Position numbers and translations under genes: made by a program. Shown here one piece after another: positions 8,756 to 19,100 of a stretch of 23,512 bases of DNA. Under the pieces are notes generated by a model. The model was not told the origin of the DNA and ran no database searches. It saw nothing but the letters and a program-made list of their open reading frames with translations. Numbering within the stretch: the first letter of the stretch is position 1; each line of letters begins with the position of its first letter. Source of the stretch: a virus; IMG/VR virus record IMGVR_UViG_3300021376_000362, positions 1 to 23,512 of that record; one strand, given 5' to 3'.

Positions 8756-11700
8756 TTATGCTTCTAAAGGCACGATTGTGGTTCCAATTGAAGTAACTCT
8801 TATGACTTTAGGGGAAGTTGTTAAACCAGCTGATCCATTTAGATTTTCAGCATTTATTGCAATTGGATTAACTCTTTCATCAAAATCATATATCTTACCC
8901 CAAGAATAATCTCCATAACTATAATATGTAGTTGCAATACTTGTTAGCCCATTTACAGATTTTACATTTGATGTAACTGTAACGACTCCCGAAACTCCAT
9001 CAGTATTAACTTCATCAGCTCTAAACACACAATCAATGAAAGTAGTTGTGATTCCAATTGTTGATCCAGTTGATAAAATTGAAGTAACGCCTGATCCAAC
9101 GTTAGTGTTATATGTTACAAAATAATCTCCTGTAGAAATTCCTGTTCTTGAAGTTGTCAATCCACTATCAATCAATAATGAGAACTTTAGTGCAGGAGTT
9201 ATAGTAGATATCCCAGATGTTGTCGTTACTCCAGTTATTCTTCCATAATCACCTAAAAGCTTACAAGACTTGAACCTTTCAACCTCAAATCGTGGAGGAT
9301 CAATAAAAACTGATGGAGAAGAAGTAGAATCATAATTTCTACCTCCATCAGAAATTACAATAGAAGAAATTGTTCCATCAGATGTTACAATAGCTGTAGC
9401 AGCTGCACCAATTTTTTCTTTTTTATTGACTAAAGATTCATTGTCGCCAACAATTAAATAAGTATCTTTTACATTGAAATATTCAATATCATTTAGATTA
9501 GTTGTTGATCCAGAAGAAACTGCAGTCCAAGTTTTAAATTCACTGGATTTTGGTGATATGAAAATTGATCCTGAAGTTCCAACAATTATAGCAGTTTCTG
9601 AATTATCATCATAAACAACAGATTTCAAGTCCTCTGAAGTTGGAGCGGGAGTTATTTTGTAATAACTTCCATCATTCAAACGATTATTTGGGAAAGTTAA
9701 GATTAACCCATTATCACCAACAACAATAAATGGTATGGTTGAAATGCCTGTGTGAACAATTCCATTTAAGTTTTCTCCAGATAAAGTCGATAGGTGTATA
9801 GTTTGCCAAAATATACCTGGAGGATTACTTAACAACTCCTGATTAATTGAATATGCTGACGTTAAAATCATTGATGAGTTGCCAACAGCAACATATTGAG
9901 TCTTAGTTAAATTTTCACCAACATCATAAACTTGATTGACAATAACTTTGTTTATAGACTCAGTTGTATTAGTATCTCTTTTAACAAGATTGTTTCCAAG
10001 AATAGAGATTTGTGTTTCGTCGGAGACTTGATATGTAAAAACATTTCCAAATGATCCAACTCCAACAAAATGAGTATCTTCCGAAGAATATGTTATAGAG
10101 TTTAATGATCCAGTAAAACTATACGGAACAACAGGGTTTAAAATAGAACTATTATCAATACTTGATATCCCTAAAGAATTCCAAGAACTTAAATTTGTAC
10201 TTGTTGAAATATATCCTTCTGTTCCACCAACAATCCAAATAGAGTTGCCATAAGATACAGATTTTAACGACGTTGTAGATGATCCTATACTTGATGAAGT
10301 AAAGGAAACTAAGTTGGTTGTATATCTGATATTTAATGAAGATCCAACTGAAACAATTTTATTATCATCAGAATGGCTGTCATAATATGAAATTGATGAT
10401 GATGTTCCTATTTTTTGAAAAGTTTCAAATTCAACTCCTTCTTCAATTTCTCTTCTAGATATTGTAACCTCTGGGGGGTTTAATTGAGAATAACCACTTC
10501 CACTATTTTCAATTAAAATCGTAGACACTGTTCCACCTAATGAAACAATAGATGATAACTGTGCAACATCTCTTGGAATATCTTTAACAACTTCTACTTG
10601 AAGTTGAGATTCTGCAATATTATCTTCATCAAATAAACCAACACTTTCAACATATATCTCTGTTGATGTAGTACTAATACCTACTATAATACTTGAGGTT
10701 GGTTTAAATGATGTCAGAAGAGATTTTCTTGTTTTATAAATTTTTCTATTTGCAATGATAGCGTCTCTAGTTTGTTTTGTCCAATCTAATTTTCTATAAG
10801 CTTCTGGATCGGGATTTATTCCAAGTCCATCATATGTTGCAGTTCTCACTGTATTTTTATTTTCAATTCTATATACGCCTCTTGGTTCTTGATCAACTTC
10901 CTTAGAAGTCCTACCTTTAATTTTTACAATATCTCCAGCTTTAACAGTTTCTAATACTGTTCTTTGAATTGCATCTAAATCGGAAGCATAGTAAATGTAA
11001 ACATGCAAAGATTGATATTGATTTGGAGCTTCAGATAATACAAGGAAGTTATTGATTATTTTATAGTCAATGGTTGGTTTTTGTATGATTCCGTTTACTA
11101 GAACTAAAACGTTATTTTCTATTTTAAATCTTGCATCAGATTTATTGACTTCAAATCCTATTGGTTGATTAGTGTCCAAATCAACAATATTAAACACTCT
11201 TGTAAATCCATCAGGTGTTGCTCCGATTCCAGTTCTTTTGAGTTGTCCAAAAGAATAGAAATTAAAATTATCCGAATACGTATTATCAACTGTTATCGTA
11301 AATTTAGTTGATCCTGCGAGAGTTCCAATTCCACTTACACTTAATATATCACCCTTTTTATATCCAAATCCAATATTATCAAGATCAAGAGATATAATTG
11401 AACCTCCAGCCCCTACAGAAATACTTACTTTTGCTTCTTGCCCACTATTTGATCCACTAACATAAACTAATGGTAGATTAGTGTATCCATATGGGGGATC
11501 TACAATAACGTTTGGAACTGAAGTGGTAGTATAACCACTACCAGCGTTTGTAATCGTAAATCCAGTAACAAATCCAACAGAATTGCCAGTTCCAACTAAA
11601 GCTACGATAGATGCTCCAGAACCCACAGTTGATGCAATATTGACATCTGGAGATGTTAAGTATCCTCCTCCAGTTCCTCTTAATGTGATGCCTGTTATTA

Positions 11701-13054
11701 ATCCAGCAGCACTAACGGTTACGGTTGCAGCAGCTGCAACTTGCGATTGATATTTTGAACCTGGATCATAACTGAAATTTAAAATTTTTCCTGATTTTGG
11801 TAAATCATATTCAGTATTTCCGCTGAACGTTAGTGTTGTAATTCCAGTGTTAGCTACGATATCATAATCAATCACTGGTTTTTGAAACATTCCATTCAAT
11901 GATAAAATGCCATAGGCATTACCAGTCACTGTAGAAGTGCTCATTCCATAGTTCACATAATTTGATTTTAAATTAAAAGTTTTAGCAATTCCAACAAATT
12001 GATCTGATATATCATCAAAAACTACATTTTTATCATACTTTGTTTTGTAAAAAACTCTTCCAGAAAAACTTGATCCTTTGAATGGTGGTGTAGCAAAATG
12101 AATGTTTTCTTCGACGATATTGTAATTACCTTTATATAATTCAACTAAACTTCCACCAGTATGAGCAGTTGCAACTGTACCCATACTACCTCTTTCAACA
12201 GTGATTGAAGTAGTTGCTTGACTTACTAAAGTCACCTTCATTATTTCATCATCAATTGAGATAAAGTCATCTAAAAATACAGATGAAATTCCTGAAACTG
12301 GAACAATTGTTGTTGAGATTCCTAATGAAGTAGTCCCTAATCCTAGGGTGATTCCCTTTCTAAAAAGAGGTGATTGAACCAATCCATCAATAAGAATTAG
12401 AGTTCTAGTATTAGCATTTGTGCAAGAAAAATAATGAGTTGTACCAGACCCAACCATAGAAAAAGTTAATCCAATACCAGCATAAGCATTTTCTTCAGTT
12501 GAAGCTATTTTTAAAAATGATCTGGTGCTCTTTATTGCATAAACTGAGGATGGTAATATCGTAGTAGTTCCAACTCCAGGAATAGTAACAGACTGAATTT
12601 CAATCGGAGATCCATCATATTCATATGATATTCTTTCTCCAGTAGAAAAATCATGATTGATTTTTTTAAATAATAACTGTTCTCCCGATTCAGATTGTAT
12701 GTCTGTATTTAAAAAGGATTTTTTAAATATTGGTGTAGAATTATAGTTTGCAGTAAACGTAGAAACGCCAAGTATGGAATCTCCCTGAGACAAACTTCCA
12801 ATTCCAGTAAACTGTGAAGATATATTGTCTATAGGCAAGACTAAATTTGTTCTAAATTCAATAAAATCTTGAAGATCTCTTCCTTGAAAATTAATTAAAA
12901 TACTTTTCTTTTGAGAGTTTACTTCTTCGGTAACTAATTCAAAATTTGGTCTAGTGTAAAAACTAAAATCACTAAGTAGTTTAATTCTAATTTCGGCGTC
13001 AGATTCAGCTACTTTTGGTTTTAGCTTTGAAGTTCCTATTCCTAGACTTGACAT
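8756..13054 (-). CDS. Large virion structural protein with beta modules and propeller-like repeats
   Basis: Protein of 1432 residues, not recognised as a named T4 protein. The N-terminus (SSLGIGTSKLKPKVAES) starts without a signal peptide. Residues about 130-195 hold an HDFSTGERISY...FLKIAS module, and about 245-300 a module with SIDDEIMKV and ERGSMGTVATAHTGG. At least five short GSGY-type beta repeats follow, at about 447-470, 492-522, 550-575, 838-867 and 1224-1254 (for example ITNAGSGYTT, IENSGSGYSQ). Residues about 898-1210 contain repeated W/VGxxG blades such as SIWIVGGTEGYISTS, FVGVGSFGNVF and FIVVGDNGLIL, resembling BNR/YCF48-like beta-propellers. The gene lies between the gp7-like gene and gene 8, so a baseplate or short-fibre role is inferred. 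AAAGG at 13063-13067, eight bases before ATG, supports the start. The ATG follows the only sizeable intergenic gap (105 bases), which contains a late-promoter-like box. Confidence 0.82.
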   Translation of the reverse strand: MSSLGIGTSKLKPKVAESDAEIRIKLLSDFSFYTRPNFELVTEEVNSQKKSILINFQGRDLQDFIEFRTNLVLPIDNISSQFTGIGSLSQGDSILGVSTFTANYNSTPIFKKSFLNTDIQSESGEQLLFKKINHDFSTGERISYEYDGSPIEIQSVTIPGVGTTTILPSSVYAIKSTRSFLKIASTEENAYAGIGLTFSMVGSGTTHYFSCTNANTRTLILIDGLVQSPLFRKGITLGLGTTSLGISTTIVPVSGISSVFLDDFISIDDEIMKVTLVSQATTSITVERGSMGTVATAHTGGSLVELYKGNYNIVEENIHFATPPFKGSSFSGRVFYKTKYDKNVVFDDISDQFVGIAKTFNLKSNYVNYGMSTSTVTGNAYGILSLNGMFQKPVIDYDIVANTGITTLTFSGNTEYDLPKSGKILNFSYDPGSKYQSQVAAAATVTVSAAGLITGITLRGTGGGYLTSPDVNIASTVGSGASIVALVGTGNSVGFVTGFTITNAGSGYTTTSVPNVIVDPPYGYTNLPLVYVSGSNSGQEAKVSISVGAGGSIISLDLDNIGFGYKKGDILSVSGIGTLAGSTKFTITVDNTYSDNFNFYSFGQLKRTGIGATPDGFTRVFNIVDLDTNQPIGFEVNKSDARFKIENNVLVLVNGIIQKPTIDYKIINNFLVLSEAPNQYQSLHVYIYYASDLDAIQRTVLETVKAGDIVKIKGRTSKEVDQEPRGVYRIENKNTVRTATYDGLGINPDPEAYRKLDWTKQTRDAIIANRKIYKTRKSLLTSFKPTSSIIVGISTTSTEIYVESVGLFDEDNIAESQLQVEVVKDIPRDVAQLSSIVSLGGTVSTILIENSGSGYSQLNPPEVTISRREIEEGVEFETFQKIGTSSSISYYDSHSDDNKIVSVGSSLNIRYTTNLVSFTSSSIGSSTTSLKSVSYGNSIWIVGGTEGYISTSTNLSSWNSLGISSIDNSSILNPVVPYSFTGSLNSITYSSEDTHFVGVGSFGNVFTYQVSDETQISILGNNLVKRDTNTTESINKVIVNQVYDVGENLTKTQYVAVGNSSMILTSAYSINQELLSNPPGIFWQTIHLSTLSGENLNGIVHTGISTIPFIVVGDNGLILTFPNNRLNDGSYYKITPAPTSEDLKSVVYDDNSETAIIVGTSGSIFISPKSSEFKTWTAVSSGSTTNLNDIEYFNVKDTYLIVGDNESLVNKKEKIGAAATAIVTSDGTISSIVISDGGRNYDSTSSPSVFIDPPRFEVERFKSCKLLGDYGRITGVTTTSGISTITPALKFSLLIDSGLTTSRTGISTGDYFVTYNTNVGSGVTSILSTGSTIGITTTFIDCVFRADEVNTDGVSGVVTVTSNVKSVNGLTSIATTYYSYGDYSWGKIYDFDERVNPIAINAENLNGSAGLTTSPKVIRVTSIGTTIVPLEA

Positions 13055-13062
13055 TTGTTATA

Positions 13063-13067
13063 CCTTT
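13063..13067 (-). promoter_or_regulatory. Ribosome binding site of the 1432-residue gene
   Basis: AAAGG on the minus strand, eight bases before the ATG at 13052-13054. It supports the chosen start. Confidence 0.6.
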
Positions 13068-13091
13068 GCCATTTTTTTTACAATATTCGTT

Positions 13092-13125
13092 AGTACTATT
13101 TAGATATTTTTAAAAATCTAGTACT
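13092..13125. repeat. Imperfect A+T-rich inverted repeat between the two giant genes
   Basis: Arms AGTACT (13092-13097 and 13120-13125) flank AGATATTTTT / AAAAATCT, with a four-base bulge ATTT on the left side and ATTTTTAAAAAT in the centre. The second in-frame TAG after the gp7-like gene (13118-13120) falls in the right arm. There is no GC-rich stem and no T-run follows in the direction of transcription, so it is not a typical terminator. It could be an RNA processing or promoter-region structure. Confidence 0.45.
13097..13104 (-). promoter_or_regulatory. Possible variant late promoter for the 1432-residue gene
   Basis: The minus strand reads TCTAAATA, one mismatch from TATAAATA, 42 bases before the ATG at 13054 and inside the only sizeable gap of the window. 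It overlaps the left arm of an inverted repeat. Position and similarity support it, but one such match in A+T-rich DNA can arise by chance. Confidence 0.4.
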
Positions 13126-13159
13126 CTGGGTCCTCTGGATCCAGTGGATCCTTTGGCTT

Positions 13160-16100
13160 CTATAGATCATCATCTCCACCACCATCTCCACCATCATCAT
13201 CTCCACCACCATCTCCACCATCATCATCTCCATCATCATCTCCACCATCATCATCTCCACCACCATCTCCACCATCATCATCTCCATCATCATCTCCACC
13301 ATCATCATCTCCACCATCATCATCTCCACCATCATCATCTCCACCATCATCATCTCCTCCATCATCATCTCCACCATCATCATCTCCATCATCATCTCCA
13401 CCACCACCGCCACCATCATCATCTCCTCCACCACCATCTCCTCCACCACCATCTCCTCCACCACCATCTCCACCACCATCAGGTGAATTATCATCAGTCG
13501 GAGAATGGATCACAGGAAAGGTATCAGTAGGTTCTGATACGATGATAACGCTTCCGAAAGACTTAAATCCTGATGTATGATTTAAAGAATCTACTGTTGA
13601 TTTCCATTCAGTTGGAGAAAGAGATGTCTTAATGTCATATGACATCTTTTGATAATAAACATTATCTGATAATTTTTGATTTGATACACTCAATTTACCA
13701 TAATCTTTTTCCCAACCTATACTATTTACATATGATGAATTGACTACAGCATCTGCAGTTGATGTGTTTATTATATCTATAATCCCTCTTTGCAGAGACA
13801 AATTACCAAATACAGAGTCTCCTGGTTCAATTACAAATTCGGAGAATTGATTCAGATATCTAACCTTTAAAACTTTACCATCCCAACCATTGTCTGAAGT
13901 GCAAATGAAATCTTCTTTTTGCCCATTTGGTTTTGTGATTGTAATAATTTCTCCATTGGTAAAATCGCCTAAAACATAGTTTGGAGTAAATCTAGCAAGA
14001 TCATTTTTTAGGATGACAAATCCATTAGACTTATCTTCATTAAAATCTCCTGGATCTGTACCTGTGATTAGATAACTGATTGTTTTAGCAGCACTGCTTA
14101 CTCCAACTACCGAGAAGTTTTTATAATCATTTAATGATGAATTATAGGTAGCAATACCCGATGAAGATTCAATGCCTTCAACAAATATTTCATCTCCAAC
14201 TTTTATTTGATTAGCAATTTGTTCAGAGCTTAGATTAAGATCTAAAGTTAAAGTTGCAGTGTCTGTTCCGCTGTTAAACTCAGCTAACTCAACAATAAAT
14301 CCATTTCCATTATCTATAGGAATAATTGAAATGTCTCTTGACAGATCATTTCTATTTTGAATAATTGTAACTTCAGAGACTGATTGTGCAGTTAATTTAG
14401 TTTCAAATACTAATCCAGATATTTCTTTCTTATTTTTGTTTAAAGCGATAAGAGTCGGAGGATCATAATAACCTCTTCCACCAGTTTCAATTCCAATTGA
14501 ATCTAGTTTATAATTATCTCTAATTCGAAGACTGATTGGGAATTCTAAAATTGGTTTTACAGTATAATCTGAAGGAATTTCAAAAGTTGGTTTATAGACT
14601 TCATAACGATTTATAGCTCCAATTTTATTTGACTCTACAGAAAGTTGTGCTCCATATCCATATTCAGTATCAATTAAGTCAATTGTTGGTAGTCTTAAAT
14701 ATCCAACACCTCCAAATGAAACATCAATCTTATCGATTGGGCCTATATCTGTTTCCGAACTTGTGGTATAATTTAATAATGAGGTATTTGTTGAACTATA
14801 GGATACTGTTTCAAAGTCGTTTTGTGGTAAAACTGCAATATTAAACTGAGATGATGCATGATTGGTATCAAAAGCTAATCCAGTTAGATTGAACTTAGAG
14901 TTTGATAGTACTATCTTAGAATAGTTTGAAACCTCAGTATCTGGATAAAACTCAGCTACGTCTGAAGATATAGTCTTATCTTTTAAGTTTATTGAATAAT
15001 ATAACCCCTTCTCTACCAGATTTGTATCCAAGGCAATATAAGATTCAGAAGTTTCTATTTCAAATTTGGAATTTTCGAAATACTTTCCACTTCCTACAAA
15101 TTGATTTTTAAAATCTTTATCTTCATAGAATTTAAACTCATAGTTACTTAATGAAGGATCCGATAAATCAAATTTTAAAATATTTCCTTTTACAACATCA
15201 ATTTTTGGATTAATATATGACATTGTATGGATTCCAGATCCAGTTGTTGTCAATTTAATAAATTCATAGGAATTTGTTGATCCAAACAATGTATCGGACA
15301 GTCTAATTTTATCTTCATCAATTTTTATGATATAATATTCTCTATTATTAACGAGTGGTAAAGCTGGAGAATTTGATTGGTAAACAATCTTACTTCCATT
15401 TGATAAACCATGATTTCTTATCATGAAAGATGAACCTGAAGATCCAGTGGTAATTTCAGAAGAACTTATAGTGTTTATGCCAACAATTAAGTTTTGATTA
15501 ATTGAATCAAACTTGACAACTTTAGTTATTGTTTCATTCGGGATAACGTTTAATGTTACCTCATCATTTTCAGTTAATCCGTGAGTTTCTCCCAAAGAAA
15601 CAGTTGCATAAGTTCTTTGAATATCTCCTATGAGACTTTCTCCAAAGTTAGTTATAAATTGGTGTTTTGCACCACTACCACCCGTGACAAAGTACAATCC
15701 GGCACCAGTGGCTGCCAATCCGACTCTAGTTGTACTCAATCCAATATGATCTATTCCTTTTTCGATCACAAACACAGTTGACGCTAAAGAAACCACCTCA
15801 TTAAGATTAATACTGTTAGAAACACTCACAGCAATTCCTGCACCAGAGTTGTATAAAAGCTTGTCACCAGTGGCTAATCCGTGATTTGGTAAATAAATCC
15901 TTTGTTCTTTTAAGAATCTTCTTCTCTGATTAGAAGTACTACCTATTCCAACACTATAGTTAACATAAATGCCAGTGGTGCCTAAACCTACAGAATCTTC
16001 TGGATCAAAGAATAAAGATCTCTTATTTAATATTGTTTTGTTAAAAAGAATCGTTGGTAGATCAAAACTAAACTCGGTTTGTTCAACTTCAAGAATATCT

Positions 16101-19100
16101 CCAGTTGTAATCGCAATTCCTGAGGAAGCAGGTGAACCTGGATTTTTAGGATCATAACCTCTCAAAACTCTTAATCTATTATTAATTTGATCAACATTCA
16201 ACACCAACATTGATTCTGATTTGATTCCTACAACATCATTAACCTTGAAACTCTTGTTCAAATTTACGGCAGTTAGTTCTATGAATGTTGTTAATCCAGT
16301 AAAACCAGAATAACTTGGTACATTAGTTGAAATACCTGAGGTTATCTTTGGTACTGAAATATAATGAGATCCTATAATTTGTTTAAAGTATGCGGAATCT
16401 GTAGTGTCATTTTCTGGAATCTCGTCATCAGAACGAATAGAATTTATTCTTATGACATCTCCCGTCGATAAATTATGCGGAATAGAGGTAATTCCAGTAA
16501 CAGTAGCTCCTTTATAATCAAACTTGACATTATAGAAAAATGTATTAACTCCTACTACTGAAGTTATTGATTTACCTACAATTGAAGAAACGTATGCTTC
16601 ACACCCACTTCCCCCAGTGTTTGTATCGTCAAATTTTATAAATTCATTTACTTTATAATTTGTTCCTGGAGTAATGACTTTAATTGTGTCAACTTTATTT
16701 CCTGAAACTACTATACTCTTAACATTAAAAATTTCTTCTTTAGGTGACGTAGTTAAATCTAAAAACTCATAATTATTTGAATCATAGGGGGTTAAATTTT
16801 TAGTTAAATCAGTATCTTTGGATTCTAACAAGTTTTGATCCCAAGAATTTTTAAAATTACTTGTATCAACAAAATTTTTAAATTTGCTGCCTATAATATA
16901 TGGATAAACTGGTTCTCTACTGTTTTCGTATGCTCCTGATCCATTGAGAGATGATATCGGACAAAAATACGCATAAGTTCCTTTTGGAAATTCTGGAGTG
17001 ATGCCAAACTTGCCATTACACTCATCAAGATCGCCCGAGTTTACGAATTCATAATCATTATTAAAAAATCCAAGTGGAAATTCACTTATTGGAGGCCTGT
17101 TTTGTTTTAAAACTGATATATATCCAGATTCCATTCTTTTAACTTCAAATGCACTAGTTGGAGATGAATATCCATATGGGCCATAAATTGGATTCCCATC
17201 ATACGCCCAACCTAAAATTGGAGAGTGATTAGGTGATTCAACTTCCTGATAACCATTATCAGTTTTTTCAATGTTGTCACCCAATTTTTCTCTTAAGTTT
17301 CTAGATACTGTGTAATTAATATACCTATTTCCATAATTTTGATTTAAGGATTCTAAAATAACTCCATCATCAGAAGATGTAAGTTGTTTTTTGTTTAATT
17401 CAAATGAATTTACATTCCACGATTTTATTTTTGTTCTAAAGGATATTGATGTGGAACTAGCAGCTCCAACAGGAACCACTGTAATCGTAGTATTTCCTCT
17501 AACATATCCAATTCCAGAGTCTACAATTTGTAAAGATGTAATCACTCCGTCCTGTAAAGTTGGTTTTAAAACAGCGCCAGATCCGATACCCGATACAATT
17601 ACTTCTGGAGTTCCCACATAGTTTGATCCACCTTTTTTGATGACGTAATCAACCAATCTTCCTTCATCATTTAATATTGGATTAATTCTGGCTCCAGATC
17701 CAGAATTTATCCAAATATTAGGTTGTTTTTCATAATTAAAGATATCTTCAGATCCATATGAAGATCCTGCATCATATATGAATACACTTTCTGCTTTACC
17801 AAAACATTTTACTCTTTGATATAAAGTTGTACTACCAGCCGCAGTCATTCCAGATATTTCAGCAATGATATCTGGATATTTAAAAATGTGTGTTCCTACA
17901 CCAACGGTTGATATTTTAATATATTTTTCCTGATCTAAAAATTGAGTTGTATCTAAAGTTTCAAATGAAGTTGTAAAACCAACATCATTAGAATATGATG
18001 TTGTTGCAACAGAAATTTTAGATTCTGTCAATCTAAACCTATCATCATCAATTTTTAGAATGTAATATTGAACTGATGAAGAAATACCAGCTATTGATGT
18101 TCCTGATCCAATTTGAGAATATTCGATTAAATCTCCTGTCTCAAAGTTATGTTTTTTGGCAAAAATATAATGTTCGTGAGTGTTAACTCCAGTTCTAATA
18201 GTGCTCGTTTCCAAATAATCATTTGGTGGATATTTGTTACTATCAATTTTTATTTTTTTATTTCTATAGTTTGTTCCAGGATCAACAATTCTGATATCTG
18301 CCAAAACAGAAATTGGTTCATTAAGAACTAACTTTTGAATTCCAGATCCATGAGAAGTAAAATCTACTGTATTGATTCCCAAAATAGCATCATTATTTGT
18401 ATAATGAAGTTTAATAGATCTTTCGCTCACAACTCCAACAAAATATTGACTATTTTCAGCTAAAGTGACACCAATACCAACAGATGTAGATCCTACTCCT
18501 ACAGATCTAAGAACTCCAGGAGAAGTTTGAAAATTTGAAGAATATAAAACTGAGTCTCCAAGAACTAAATTGTGTTTTTGTTCAAAACTGATAATATCGG
18601 AAATTGTGTTAACACCAACTGAAGTGGCGAAAAAATCTAAGAAATACTCTTGATCATAAAGAGTTACTCTTGCATCTAATAAAGCTCCATTTCCATTACC
18701 ACCAATAATCTTAGCTTTTGGATCTTCTAAAAATCTAAATCCCCTATTATCAATTAAAACTTCTTTAATAGAACCAGAGACGTTAAGATGAGCATCTATT
18801 CCAGATCCATTTTCATCTTCAATAACTAAGACGGGAGGATTAATGACATTAATATCATTTAAAGATTTTTTAATTTCAATCTCTTCAATATTACCATAGT
18901 AAATGTTATATGGAGATTTTGAATCAAGAGCTTCCACTCCGTTTAAAAATATTCCAATAGATCCATTGACTCCAGGTACTTCATTTTCAACAATCACTGG
19001 TTGAGGAACAACTGGAAACTTTTTAAGTAAATTTTGTGATGTTAAATTCTTTCCATATAGAGTTGATGGAGTTAACTTATGTAATTGGCCGGTAGTAGAG

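Noticed and set aside
13058-13072. Four-codon open frame (MAKV) just before the 1432-residue gene
   Set aside because: It has no ribosome binding site of its own, and it overlaps the Shine-Dalgarno sequence of the next gene. Chance is the simplest explanation.
13092-13125. Rho-independent terminator
   Set aside because: The stem is A+T-rich and bulged, and no T-run follows on the minus strand.
13166-13480. Possible CRISPR-like array
   Set aside because: The units are short, contiguous and coding, with no unique spacers and no cas genes nearby.
13096-13494. Minus-strand open frame rich in Met, Val and Glu
   Set aside because: It is another frame of the same tandem repeat. Periodic codons simply lack stops.
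13144-13530. Plus-strand open frame rich in His and Leu
   Set aside because: It is the antisense reading of the Asp/Gly tandem repeat. It has no ribosome binding site and lies opposite to every real gene.
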